Origin: Parachryseolinea silvisoli
GTDB taxonomy: Bacteria; Bacteroidota; Bacteroidia; Cytophagales; Cyclobacteriaceae
Assembly (NCBI RefSeq): GCF_021190955.1
Contig: NZ_JAIOAO010000003.1
Location: 1 to 64,000, forward strand
Direction: 5' to 3'
DNA: 64,000 nt
Shown here: positions 8,126 through 15,983 of the stretch, piece after piece
How positions within the stretch are numbered: position 1 is the first letter of the stretch
Layout of the letters: every line of letters begins with the position of its first letter
Notes under the pieces: generated by a model
Told to the model about the DNA's origin: nothing
Seen by the model: only the letters and a program-made list of their open reading frames with translations
Databases searched by the model: none
Translations under genes and position numbers: made by a program

Positions 8126-9817
8126 ATGAAGAAGAGAGAATTGATTAGTCTTGTTGTAGTTGTCGTCGCGGTTGTCGGCTTGTGTTGTGCTTTTGCGGGG
8201 CGTGATAAGCGGAAGGATGATGTAGCTGACCCGAAAGGTAAGGATCAACCTAAGATTGTGAATATTGTCAATTTCATCCGGTTGCTGGAGCCGCGAGATC
8301 CGAAGATCACCGAGGACGTGCTTTACCAGACTGTTGTCAAGCAGGTGGCGATCCTGAAGAAGTATAAACTACCAGGTACTTTCCTGCTGCAATACGATGC
8401 GCTGATGGACGGCCGCTATCAAAAACTGCTGAATGGTTTAGATACTACAGATTTCGAGATCGGCGCCTGGTGGGAGATCCCTCAGCCCATGGTCGAGAAA
8501 GCAGGCATGAAGTGGCGCGGCCGATACCCGTGGGATTGGCATGCCGACATCGGCTTCTCTACCGGCTACACACCCGAAGAGCGTGAGAAGCTGGTGGATG
8601 TGTATATGAGTGACTTTAAAAGCATCTTCGGCTATTATCCGAAGTCGGTAGCTTCGTGGTTTATCGACGCGCACACGCTGAATTATCTCTATCAGAAATA
8701 TAAGATCGTGGCGTCGGCCAATTGCAAAGATCAGTACGGCACGGATGGCTATACGCTGTGGGGTGGCTATTGGAATCAGGCTTACTACCCCAGCAAGATC
8801 AACTCCTACATGCCCGCGCAAACGGAGCAAAATCAAATACCGGTGCCTGTATTCAGGATGTTGGGCAGCGATCCTGTGCGCCAATACGATCAGGGCCTGG
8901 GGCATGCGCGGCAAGGGGTAATAACGCTGGAGCCTGTCTATGGCGATGCGGGTGGCGACGCCACCTGGGTGAACTGGTTCTTCAAAGAATTTGTGAACGG
9001 CGCGTCTATGGAGTTTGCTTACACTCAGGCCGGGCAGGAAAATTCCTTTACTTGGGAAGGCATGGCTAAGGGCTATGAAATACAAATGCCGTTGATCGCC
9101 CGGCTGCGCGATGAAAAAAAAGTAAGGGTCGAGACACTCGCGGCGTCAGGCAAATGGTTCAAGGAGCATTATAAGCTTACACCCGCTACGGCCGTGACCA
9201 TCTCGGAAGATATGCCCGGCAGTGATAAGAAAACGGTGTGGTTCAACAGCCGGTTTTACCGCTTGAACCTGCTATGGGAAAGCAACACCCTGCGCATCCG
9301 CGATATTCACCTGTTCAACGAGAAGCTGCCTTCTATCTATGAGACGCAGAAAGCTGCTTCGAATGAATGTTCTTTCTTCACGCTTCCCTTTGTCGACGGG
9401 TATCTCTGGAGCGACCGGGCAAAGCTGGCGGGCTTGAGGTTAAAAGCGATCAAAGATGGAAAGGAAATATCGATCGAAGGAGCAAACCCTGTGGTGACCG
9501 ATGCGGTGAAAGGTAAGCTGCATATCCGCTGGCCGCTGAAATCGTTCAAGGGATCGATCGAGATTGATATGGATGAGAAGGAATTGCAACTGAAAATGAA
9601 GGGTGATCAGTCCATCAAGTGGTTTCTCGATTTGACCACGGCAGCGAATGGTAAGTTGCCTTTTGTGGATGTAAAGGAGCATCAAGTGGATTGTGAGTTC
9701 GAGGGGATGAAGTATTCGGTGGGGTCGAAGCAAGGTACTTTTTCGAAGCCCGATGACAGTGTCGTTTTCAGGATTGTTCCGGAAGGGAATGTGGTGAGGT
9801 TGAGCTTAAACCAATAA
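8126..9817 (+). CDS. exported polysaccharide-deacetylase-fold-like protein
   Basis: A 563-residue protein with an N-terminal hydrophobic segment (KRELISLVVVVVAVVGLCCAF) that can be a signal anchor or a lipoprotein signal. The region after it (NIVNFIRLLEPRD..., PGTFLLQYDALMD, FEIGAWWEIPQPM, and the GYYPKSVASWFIDAHTL segment) resembles the beta/alpha strands of NodB-fold deacetylases and related glycoside hydrolases, but I cannot identify a full metal-binding D-H-H triad, so catalysis is uncertain. The C-terminal 200 residues look beta-rich. The frame is open from 8087; the ATG at 8126 is preferred because it puts the hydrophobic segment at the N-terminus. Monocistronic; a link to the glycan locus further downstream is inference. 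Confidence 0.6.
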   Translation: MKKRELISLVVVVVAVVGLCCAFAGRDKRKDDVADPKGKDQPKIVNIVNFIRLLEPRDPKITEDVLYQTVVKQVAILKKYKLPGTFLLQYDALMDGRYQKLLNGLDTTDFEIGAWWEIPQPMVEKAGMKWRGRYPWDWHADIGFSTGYTPEEREKLVDVYMSDFKSIFGYYPKSVASWFIDAHTLNYLYQKYKIVASANCKDQYGTDGYTLWGGYWNQAYYPSKINSYMPAQTEQNQIPVPVFRMLGSDPVRQYDQGLGHARQGVITLEPVYGDAGGDATWVNWFFKEFVNGASMEFAYTQAGQENSFTWEGMAKGYEIQMPLIARLRDEKKVRVETLAASGKWFKEHYKLTPATAVTISEDMPGSDKKTVWFNSRFYRLNLLWESNTLRIRDIHLFNEKLPSIYETQKAASNECSFFTLPFVDGYLWSDRAKLAGLRLKAIKDGKEISIEGANPVVTDAVKGKLHIRWPLKSFKGSIEIDMDEKELQLKMKGDQSIKWFLDLTTAANGKLPFVDVKEHQVDCEFEGMKYSVGSKQGTFSKPDDSVVFRIVPEGNVVRLSLNQ

Positions 9818-9923
9818 AAACAATACTTTTTTGCCAATAATTAGGGCGACATAATGACGACCGCCCGCCGATGAGCCTACTTATCGCAACCCTAAGGAAT
9901 CTGATCCAGATCAGCCCTGCACA

Positions 9924-9939
9924 GGGAAAAATTTTTCCC
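9924..9939. promoter_or_regulatory. 16-bp perfect palindrome upstream of the HxlR gene
   Basis: GGGAAAAATTTTTCCC is a perfect palindrome 60 bp before the HxlR-type regulator start. HxlR proteins bind dyad sites as dimers, so this may be its operator. It shares its right arm with the terminator stem at 9937-9964, so the two structures would compete. Confidence 0.4.
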
Positions 9940-9974
9940 CCTCCATGAGTTCTTGTGAAGGGGGCCTTTTTTTT
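9937..9974 (+). terminator. intrinsic terminator after the 8126 gene
   Basis: CCCCCT (9937-9942) pairs with AGGGGG (9959-9964), followed by CC and a run of eight T (9967-9974). It could end the upstream transcript, or act as an attenuator in front of the HxlR gene that starts at 9999. Confidence 0.55.
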
Positions 9975-9998
9975 ACTTTTGAACGAAAGAGATTGCGT

Positions 9999-10385
9999 AT
10001 GTACGAAAGAAAAATACCTGAATTGCTTGACTGTGGCCTTGCGGTGGCTATAAAGGTGATCGGAGGCAAGTGGAAGGCCTGGATCATTGATTGTATCAGG
10101 CGGGAAATCAGGCGTCCAAGCGGCATTCATAAAGAAATGCACGAAGTCGCACCCCGCATCATCAATTTACATTTAAAAGAGCTGGAAGATCATGGCATTA
10201 TCTTTAAAAAAATTTATGCTGAAATTCCAGCGCGTGTTGAGTATTGGTTCACAGATGTAGGGAGCAGTATATTGCCGGTGATCGATGTTCTGGAGAAGTG
10301 GGGCAACGACAACAAGGAGTATATTAATCGCAGTCATGAAAATTACCAGTCCGAGACCTGTGTTTTTAAACGTGAAACAGCTTGA
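9999..10385 (+). CDS. HxlR-family transcriptional regulator
   Basis: A 128-residue MarR-like winged-helix protein of the HxlR type: CGLAVAIKVIGGKWKAWIID (the invariant GGKWK motif and the N-terminal cysteine of this family), the recognition helix region HEVAPRIINLHLKELEDHG, and the wing EIPARVEYWFTDVG with the typical 'V-E-Y' segment. HxlR proteins often sense aldehydes, quinones or oxidants through the N-terminal Cys. The frame is open from 9945, but 9999 is the family start. It converges with the NAD(P)-binding oxidoreductase at 10425, sharing a bidirectional terminator; a regulatory link between them is plausible but not shown. Confidence 0.88.
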   Translation: MYERKIPELLDCGLAVAIKVIGGKWKAWIIDCIRREIRRPSGIHKEMHEVAPRIINLHLKELEDHGIIFKKIYAEIPARVEYWFTDVGSSILPVIDVLEKWGNDNKEYINRSHENYQSETCVFKRETA

Positions 10386-10387
10386 AA

Positions 10388-10420
10388 AATGGCCGGAGCT
10401 AAAGAAGGGTTCCGGCCATT
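10388..10420. terminator. bidirectional terminator between convergent genes
   Basis: AATGGCCGGA (10388-10397) and TCCGGCCATT (10411-10420) form a 10-bp perfect stem directly after the HxlR stop codon and directly before the oxidoreductase stop codon. Confidence 0.8.
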
Positions 10421-10424
10421 TATG

Positions 10425-11315
10425 TTAGGCGGTTTTTCTGAGTACTTTGATTACAGCGGCATGTTCTTCCTGATCGTACCCTGCTTTCATTGCTCTTTTG
10501 AACAGGTCTGCTGCAAATTTTGGCAGCTCACTATTAATTCCTGCTTCGTTTGCTTGCTGCACCAGCAATTGCAGATCATCGCCTGTGGTTTTAATCGTGC
10601 TTTCCGGATTGTCGAAACGGCCATGCTGAATTACTTCACCCATGTGTCTTAGCTCGACACTGAGAACCGGTGAAATTTGCTCCAGCAGTACGCCCAGCTC
10701 ATCCACTCGCAGGCCCTCTTTTTCGCACACCAACGCGCCATGACAAAATCCTATCCAACTGCCTGCCAGGTAAGCTAAAACAGCATGAAAAAGTGCTGCA
10801 GAGGCTCCTGGCTCGTTACTCACATACACTACGTTTCCCGCTAAAGCTTGTAGTATGTTTTTCTGTTGATGGTACACATCGGCATCACCCGAAACAGAAA
10901 TTGTTGCAGCGTCCGTTCCCATTTGTCGCGGCCACGCCATGATATCACCATTTAAACACGTCGCTCCCTGTTGTTGCACCCATAAATCCAGGTCCCGTGC
11001 TTCTTTTGGAGTACCTGTGCTAAGTTGTATCAGTTTACGACCGTGGAGTGCTTTGACAACGTCTTCTGTTTCCAATATGGCCCGGGTGGCTTTGTAATCC
11101 GATACACATAGTACTATTACCTCACTGCTTTCAATTGCCGCCGTAAGGGTGGGGGCTGCTGAAGCCCCCACGTCTGTAAGCGCTTTTACTTTTGTGCTGT
11201 CTCTGTTCCATACTGTAGGCCGATATCCTTTTGTAATAAATGCGCGTGTCAATGCGGCACCCATTGACCCTAGTCCGATCACTGTTACATGTCTTTGATT
11301 GTTTGCTGTTGTCAT
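10425..11315 (-). CDS. NAD(P)-binding oxidoreductase, 3-hydroxyisobutyrate dehydrogenase/imine-reductase type
   Basis: A 296-residue protein with an N-terminal Rossmann domain (VTVIGLGSMGAALTRAF, dinucleotide-binding GLGSMG; WNRDSTK as the cofactor 2'-phosphate-binding strand end, suggesting NADPH) and an all-helical C-terminal dimerisation domain. The usual catalytic lysine position of hydroxyisobutyrate dehydrogenases is not evident; the segment NEPGASAALFHAVLAYL resembles imine-reductase-type members that lack it. It is therefore better described as an imine-reductase-like or otherwise diverged family member. No signal peptide. Convergent with the HxlR regulator. Confidence 0.82.
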   Translation of the reverse strand: MTTANNQRHVTVIGLGSMGAALTRAFITKGYRPTVWNRDSTKVKALTDVGASAAPTLTAAIESSEVIVLCVSDYKATRAILETEDVVKALHGRKLIQLSTGTPKEARDLDLWVQQQGATCLNGDIMAWPRQMGTDAATISVSGDADVYHQQKNILQALAGNVVYVSNEPGASAALFHAVLAYLAGSWIGFCHGALVCEKEGLRVDELGVLLEQISPVLSVELRHMGEVIQHGRFDNPESTIKTTGDDLQLLVQQANEAGINSELPKFAADLFKRAMKAGYDQEEHAAVIKVLRKTA

Positions 11316-11582
11316 CTTTGTGATTTTTACTTTGTTATTTCAGCGGAAAATTAGTTGTCGTACGACCCGGTGGAAATACAGGTAAAAAGATTCATGTAGT
11401 GGAAAAATTTATCCTGGCCAACGGGAGACCGATTGATAAAGGAGGCCTTAGGGCAGATGCCCCAGTGTCTTGCTCGGATTGGTCAACCCATTAAATGAAA
11501 TTGTGACCGATTGCGGAGATGATTGCGCTTCTTTGCAAAGAAGTGCTACTTTGCGGGAAACGTCATAATTATCAAATTTTAA

Positions 11583-14045
11583 ATGCTCAAACTAAACAAA
11601 CTGGCAGTTCTGGGCCTGCTTGCTTGCAGCGCATCGATTGGCGCGCTTGCACAGGACCGAAAAGCACCAGCCTATCCGCTGATTACGCACAACCCCAATT
11701 TCAGTATCTGGTCGAACACAGACCAACTGAATGCCTCGACCACTACGCACTGGACAGGCGCGGAACATTCGTTGTTGGGACTGATCAGCGTAGACGGTGC
11801 CATTTATCGTTTCCTTGGGAAGGAGGAAACAAACTATAGCACGGTGTTGAATGCCTCGGATGAGGCTGCGTATACAGTGGCCTACACGGAAGCAGAGCCT
11901 CCCGGAAACTGGTCGGCGGCTGACTACAAAGCTGATGGTTGGAAGTCTGGTTCGGCGCCGATTGGCGATGATGATAAAACGGCAAAAACGCTCTGGAAGT
12001 CCCATGACATTTGGGTAAGACGATCGTTCAATGTCAGCAAGCCTGCCAGCATCAATGAATTGTTTTTGAAACTGAATCACGATGATAACATCACGGTGTT
12101 TCTGAATGGTGAGAAAGTATATGAGAAAAATGGTTGGACGAGTAGCTTTCAATATCAGCCGATCAGCAAGGCTAGCCTGAAAGCCGGTCAAAACGTCATT
12201 GCGATCCATTTGGTGAATACTGCCGGTGGCCGGTTCCTGGATTTCGGATTGGTCGATAAGGTGAAAGACAATTCTGCCAACACACTGCTGGCCGAACAAA
12301 AGAACGTGGACGTAACGGCGACACGCACCATTTATAATTTCACAGCCGGAAAGATTGACTTGCAGGTGACCTTCACGTCACCGCTCTTGCTGGACGATCT
12401 AACCTTGTTGTCCCGTCCGGTTTCCTACATTACGTATAGCGTGAGGGCAAACGACGGTAGAAAACATTCCGTGAAGGCATTCCTGGGAGCATCGTCGAGC
12501 ATCGCGGTCTACCAGCCGTCGCAGGCTGTTACGGCTCAAAAGTATGCCACCGACAAGTTATCTGTTTTGAAAACCGGAACGGTGGAACAACCCACGTTGC
12601 AAAAAGGCGCTGATGACATGCGTATAGATTGGGGCTATTTCTATGTAGCGGCTCCTAAATCCAGTGGCGCCGAGCAATTTATCAGCAAGAGTGCCGAAGC
12701 GGCAAGCGCCTTTAAGAAAGGCACGGCAACATCGACTGAGTCAAAGGGCAAGTCGTTGTCGCTGAATACCGTAATTCCTTTTGGAACAGTCGGGGATGCA
12801 ACGGTTGAGCGCTATGTCGAACTGGGATATGACGAGATTTATTCCATCCAGTACTTCAATACTAACCTGAGACCCTACTGGAATAATTCGGGTAAGGAAA
12901 CAATAGAAGGTCAGTTGACCCAAGCGTCTGACGAGTACAGCACGGTCGTACAAAAATGCGCAGCCTTTGACAAGGCTGTTGCCGCCGAGGCGTTGAAAGC
13001 CGGTGGCGAGCAATATGCGCATTTGTGTGTCCTGGCGTATCGTCAAAGCATTGCCGCGCATACGCTCGTGAAGAGCCCCCAGGATGAACTTCTGTGGTTG
13101 TCGAAGGAGAATAACAGCGGTGGGTTTATTAATACGGTCGATGTAACCTATCCTTCCGCCCCGCTTTACCTGCTCTACAATCCGGAGTTGATGCAAGGCA
13201 TGCTCACGGGTATTTTCTATTTCAGCGAATCCGGAAAGTACCCGCATCCGTGGGCTGCGCATGACCTGGGTACGTACCCCAAGGCGAATGGGCAGACGTA
13301 TGGTGAGCCTATGCCGGTAGAAGAGTCCGGCAATATGATCATCCTTACGGCAGCGATCACCAAGGTGCAGGGCAACGCGGACTATGCAAAAAAACACTGG
13401 AAAACGCTTTCTACGTGGGTTGACTACCTTGTCAAGGAAGGCCTTGATCCGAAGACGCAATTGTGTACGGACGACTTTGCAGGTCACCTTGCCCGCAATG
13501 CTAACCTGTCTGTAAAAGCCATTGTGGGAATAGCCTGTTATGCGCAGCTGGCCGAGGCGGTTGGTGAACCAGAAACTGCAAAAAAATATCGGGCTATTGC
13601 CGAAAGCATGGTGCCGAAATGGATCGAGATGGCGGACGCCGGCGACCACTATGCTCTGACGTTTGATGACAAAAATACCTGGAGTCAAAAGTATAACCTG
13701 GTTTGGGACAAAGTGTTGCAGCTTAACTTGTTTCCGCAGAAAGTTTATGAAACGGAGACCCGGTATTATCTTACTAAGAACAATAAATTCGGGATACCAT
13801 TGGACAGCCGTAGAGCCTATACCAAAAACGATTGGATTTTGTGGACGGCCACATTTGCACCGACGCCAGCGCAATTTGAGGCTCTTATCAAACCTGTATA
13901 TTTACATGCACTCGAAACCCCCTCACGTGTTCCGCTCAATGACTTTTACGATTCGAACACCGGGGTCCGTGACAACTTCAAAGCCCGGAGTGTGGTTGGT
14001 GGATTCTATATGAAGGTCTTATCCGATAAGTTACGGGACAAATAG
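11583..14045 (+). CDS. secreted glutaminase-A-like protein (DUF4964/5127/4965/1793)
   Basis: An 820-residue exported protein. Signal peptide MLKLNKLAVLGLLACSASIGALAQ (shown split: MLKLNKLAVLG and LLACSASIGALAQ) ends at AQ-DR. The mature start APAYPLITHNPNFSIWS is the hallmark of this family (DUF4964), followed by DUF5127/DUF4965 and a C-terminal six-hairpin DUF1793 domain (PVEESGNMIILTAAI, LARNANLSVKAIVGIACYA, YNLVWDKVLQLNLFP). Residues about 95-220 look like an inserted jelly-roll/galactose-binding-like module (GNWSAADYKADGWKSG, LNHDDNITVFLNGEKVY). Fungal relatives are called glutaminase A, but bacterial members sit in glycan loci and their true substrate is unclear. It lies close to the GH76/SusCD locus; membership is inference. 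Confidence 0.82.
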   Translation: MLKLNKLAVLGLLACSASIGALAQDRKAPAYPLITHNPNFSIWSNTDQLNASTTTHWTGAEHSLLGLISVDGAIYRFLGKEETNYSTVLNASDEAAYTVAYTEAEPPGNWSAADYKADGWKSGSAPIGDDDKTAKTLWKSHDIWVRRSFNVSKPASINELFLKLNHDDNITVFLNGEKVYEKNGWTSSFQYQPISKASLKAGQNVIAIHLVNTAGGRFLDFGLVDKVKDNSANTLLAEQKNVDVTATRTIYNFTAGKIDLQVTFTSPLLLDDLTLLSRPVSYITYSVRANDGRKHSVKAFLGASSSIAVYQPSQAVTAQKYATDKLSVLKTGTVEQPTLQKGADDMRIDWGYFYVAAPKSSGAEQFISKSAEAASAFKKGTATSTESKGKSLSLNTVIPFGTVGDATVERYVELGYDEIYSIQYFNTNLRPYWNNSGKETIEGQLTQASDEYSTVVQKCAAFDKAVAAEALKAGGEQYAHLCVLAYRQSIAAHTLVKSPQDELLWLSKENNSGGFINTVDVTYPSAPLYLLYNPELMQGMLTGIFYFSESGKYPHPWAAHDLGTYPKANGQTYGEPMPVEESGNMIILTAAITKVQGNADYAKKHWKTLSTWVDYLVKEGLDPKTQLCTDDFAGHLARNANLSVKAIVGIACYAQLAEAVGEPETAKKYRAIAESMVPKWIEMADAGDHYALTFDDKNTWSQKYNLVWDKVLQLNLFPQKVYETETRYYLTKNNKFGIPLDSRRAYTKNDWILWTATFAPTPAQFEALIKPVYLHALETPSRVPLNDFYDSNTGVRDNFKARSVVGGFYMKVLSDKLRDK

Positions 14046-14072
14046 TGTCTGGACTTACGTAGAGATAAAAAT

Positions 14073-14104
14073 AAAAGGCCGTTCCGTGATTGGAGCGGCC
14101 TTTT
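14073..14104. terminator. bidirectional terminator between convergent genes
   Basis: AAAAGGCCGTTCC (14073-14085) pairs with GGAGCGGCCTTTT (14092-14104) with a single G-T wobble, with A/T tracts on both sides, so it can serve both the glutaminase-like gene and lgt. Confidence 0.8.
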
Positions 14105-14105
14105 C

Positions 14106-14921
14106 TTAGGTTTGGCGAGTTGATTTTTTGAAACTCCATACCATAATAGAAATTCCGATTATGACTAAGGGTACACTTAGCATTTGGCCCATATTCAGCG
14201 GCCAATTTTCTTCAAACGCTTTCTGATTTTCTTTTAGAAATTCCAGCATGAATCTTTGTGCGAAGATTAATGACAAACCAAGTCCAAATAGGAAGCCTTT
14301 GTGATTTTGGATTTTCCCCGATCTCCATAAATGAAACAAAATTGAGAAAATTAACAGATAAAATAAAGCTTCATAAAGCTGTGCAGGGTGTCGTGGAATC
14401 TGGTCGACACGGATGAATACAAATGCCCAGGGTACTTGCGCGGGTATTCCGATGATTTCGGAATTCATCAAATTACCTAATCGTATAGAGCATCCCAGTA
14501 ATGATCCTGCTATGGTTAGCCTGTCCAGCGTCCACAGGAAATCTTTTTTGTGTTTTTTGCTATATAGATATAATGCCGACAATGCACCTAAAACTCCTCC
14601 GTGACTCGCTAGTCCTGCGAAGCCTATAAACTCGAATTTGGGTTTTATGCGGATGGGTAGAATCTCCATGGGATTGTTCAGGTAGTAAATGGGGTCATAA
14701 AAAAGAATGTGCCCGAGGCGAGCTCCGATAATGACTCCCAGTACTATATAAATTGTGAGGTTATCCAGATCAGATTGCGAGTGTGCTTCACGTTTATAGA
14801 TCTTGAGCATGACCTGGTACCCCAGCATCATCCCCAGGGCCCAGCAGAATCCATACCATCTTAAGAACTCTACACCTGCGAAAATCTCTGGGTCGATATC
14901 CCAAATTATATAAGCGCTCAT
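14106..14921 (-). CDS. lgt: prolipoprotein diacylglyceryl transferase
   Basis: Lgt transfers diacylglycerol from phosphatidylglycerol to the lipobox cysteine of prolipoproteins in the inner membrane. The 271 residues show about seven membrane segments and the family signatures: IGARLGHILFYDPIYYLNNP (the H and Y of the GARLGHxLFY motif), ASHGGVLGA, and IRLGNLMNSEIIG (the Lgt 'R-x-G-N-x-x-N-x-E' signature), then RHPAQLYEA. ATG at 14921 is chosen; a TTG at 14936 is also in frame. The start codon overlaps the stop of the upstream 61-residue gene (ATGA), and the last codons of that gene spell AAGGAGG, so translation is likely coupled. It is unusual to find lgt behind an ECF sigma gene. Confidence 0.93.
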   Translation of the reverse strand: MSAYIIWDIDPEIFAGVEFLRWYGFCWALGMMLGYQVMLKIYKREAHSQSDLDNLTIYIVLGVIIGARLGHILFYDPIYYLNNPMEILPIRIKPKFEFIGFAGLASHGGVLGALSALYLYSKKHKKDFLWTLDRLTIAGSLLGCSIRLGNLMNSEIIGIPAQVPWAFVFIRVDQIPRHPAQLYEALFYLLIFSILFHLWRSGKIQNHKGFLFGLGLSLIFAQRFMLEFLKENQKAFEENWPLNMGQMLSVPLVIIGISIMVWSFKKSTRQT

Positions 14922-15103
14922 CCTCCTTGACAGCAAGCCGTTAGCATGATAAATATAATAGTTGTCATGTATCGAGGTAATCTTATTACTGACTGTTGAT
15001 CAGTCTGTTCTATAATATATAGGATTTCTGCCCGATCGATTGGCTCCATGGAATTGAAGAGTAGGAACTGTTTCCATGCGGGTTTAAGACTGTTTAAATT
15101 CAT
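14918..15103 (-). CDS. small protein between ECF sigma factor and lgt
   Basis: A 61-residue frame that starts inside the 3' end of the sigma gene (20-nt overlap) and ends on the lgt ATG. It begins MNLNSLKPAWKQFLLFNSME and ends with a hydrophobic stretch, MTTIIFIMLTACCQGG. Small proteins starting 'xLNxLKPxWxxF' are familiar to me behind this type of Bacteroidota sigma factor, where they may be regulatory partners, so I believe it is translated. I cannot say whether it is complete or a truncated version. The last 16 residues also look like a minimal lipoprotein signal with an LTAC lipobox (see findings). Confidence 0.55.
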   Translation of the reverse strand: MNLNSLKPAWKQFLLFNSMEPIDRAEILYIIEQTDQQSVIRLPRYMTTIIFIMLTACCQGG

Positions 15104-15587
15104 GACGATGGTTTTTGAGTTTTGCTTTTAGTTCTGCCGTTATCCTGTTAAGTCTGGTACTTACGTTAGTAGGAGTCAGGTCCAGGATTAGGGAGATTTC
15201 CTTATTGGGGTATCCTTCCAGATATAAGATGACGATGGCCTTATCCACGTCTTTTAAAGACTGAATCACGATACTCAGGAGCTCTCGATCATCATCCGCC
15301 ATGGCCGGCGGATTAATCAGGTCGGGGAGTAGGAATGGCTCCGTGATTATCTTGTTTTTCTCGTTCCTGACTTTGGTGAGCAACGTGTTGAGACTGACAC
15401 TGTAAATCCATGTACTGATTTTTGACTCTCCGCGGAAGGTGTCAAAGGATTTCCAGAGTTGTAAGATGATGTCCTGGTAAGCATCCCGTTGGTCTTCATA
15501 ACGGGCATAATAGGCTTTGCAAAGGCTTTTGACAATCCCTTGGTTCTCGCTGATGATTCGGATAAAGTTCTGCTTTTGCAATTCCAC
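15084..15587 (-). CDS. ECF-type RNA polymerase sigma factor
   Basis: A 167-residue sigma-70 family protein with region 2 (KSLCKAYYARYEDQRDAYQDIILQLWKSF, FRGESKISTWIYSVSLNTLL; residues about 15-75) and region 4 (VDKAIVILYLEGYPNKEISLILDLTPTNVSTRLNRI as the helix-turn-helix, about 110-155). It directs polymerase to a specific promoter set and is probably held by a partner. First gene of a sigma/small protein/lgt operon with overlapping ends. No classical FecR or zinc anti-sigma gene is next to it, leaving the 61-residue product as the only local partner candidate. Confidence 0.92.
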   Translation of the reverse strand: MELQKQNFIRIISENQGIVKSLCKAYYARYEDQRDAYQDIILQLWKSFDTFRGESKISTWIYSVSLNTLLTKVRNEKNKIITEPFLLPDLINPPAMADDDRELLSIVIQSLKDVDKAIVILYLEGYPNKEISLILDLTPTNVSTRLNRITAELKAKLKNHRHEFKQS

Positions 15588-15983
15588 CGGTACGATGATC
15601 TTTCGTTCATTAGTAGCTTGTTTTGGGGAATTGTCACAGCGTAGTGAAGTTTTTTTCTAAAGAGACTGTATTTGCCCCGATGTTCGCCAGTAAGTAGCGG
15701 TAGAATACGTAATATTTAGGGTTAGAAGAGTAAAACCGGGCCGTTTTGTGCACTATATGTTTGAAGTGATTCGCAATTCGATTGTGAAATTTTTCAATCC
15801 GGCTTTTGCGCTGCAATATCCTCGGTCAGCACAAAACCCGATGATTGATATCAGTTTATGGTAAGGATAAGCTTGGCGGCGGACCGCTTCCGGTCGTGCC
15901 TGGAAAAATCTGTCCCTACATTTACTCGAGCCGGTAAACCGGCATTGGATGATAATTTTAAGATAACCCAAAACCTTAGTTCC
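15588..15983. other. intergenic region without a recognisable gene
   Basis: This divergent spacer of about 400 bp serves the sigma gene (minus) and the GH76 gene (plus). I see no convincing coding frame in it. A small GCCGGT/ACCGGC dyad at 15930-15943 lies about 40 bp before the GH76 start, and AT-rich stretches at 15690-15790 could hold promoters; none matches the Bacteroidota consensus well enough to annotate. Confidence 0.5.

Noticed and set aside
8438-9085. Open frame of 215 codons opposite the deacetylase-like gene
   Set aside because: Antisense shadow of a gene with consistent codon use on the plus strand.
11330-11493. Open run of about 50 codons upstream of the glutaminase-like gene containing EKFILANGRPIDKGG
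   Set aside because: No start codon, short, and only loosely protein-like; could be a remnant but evidence is too thin.
12741-13874. Long open frame (377 codons) on the minus strand opposite the glutaminase-like gene
   Set aside because: It lies wholly within a well-supported gene on the other strand and its translation is rich in R, H and I with no family likeness, as expected of an antisense shadow.
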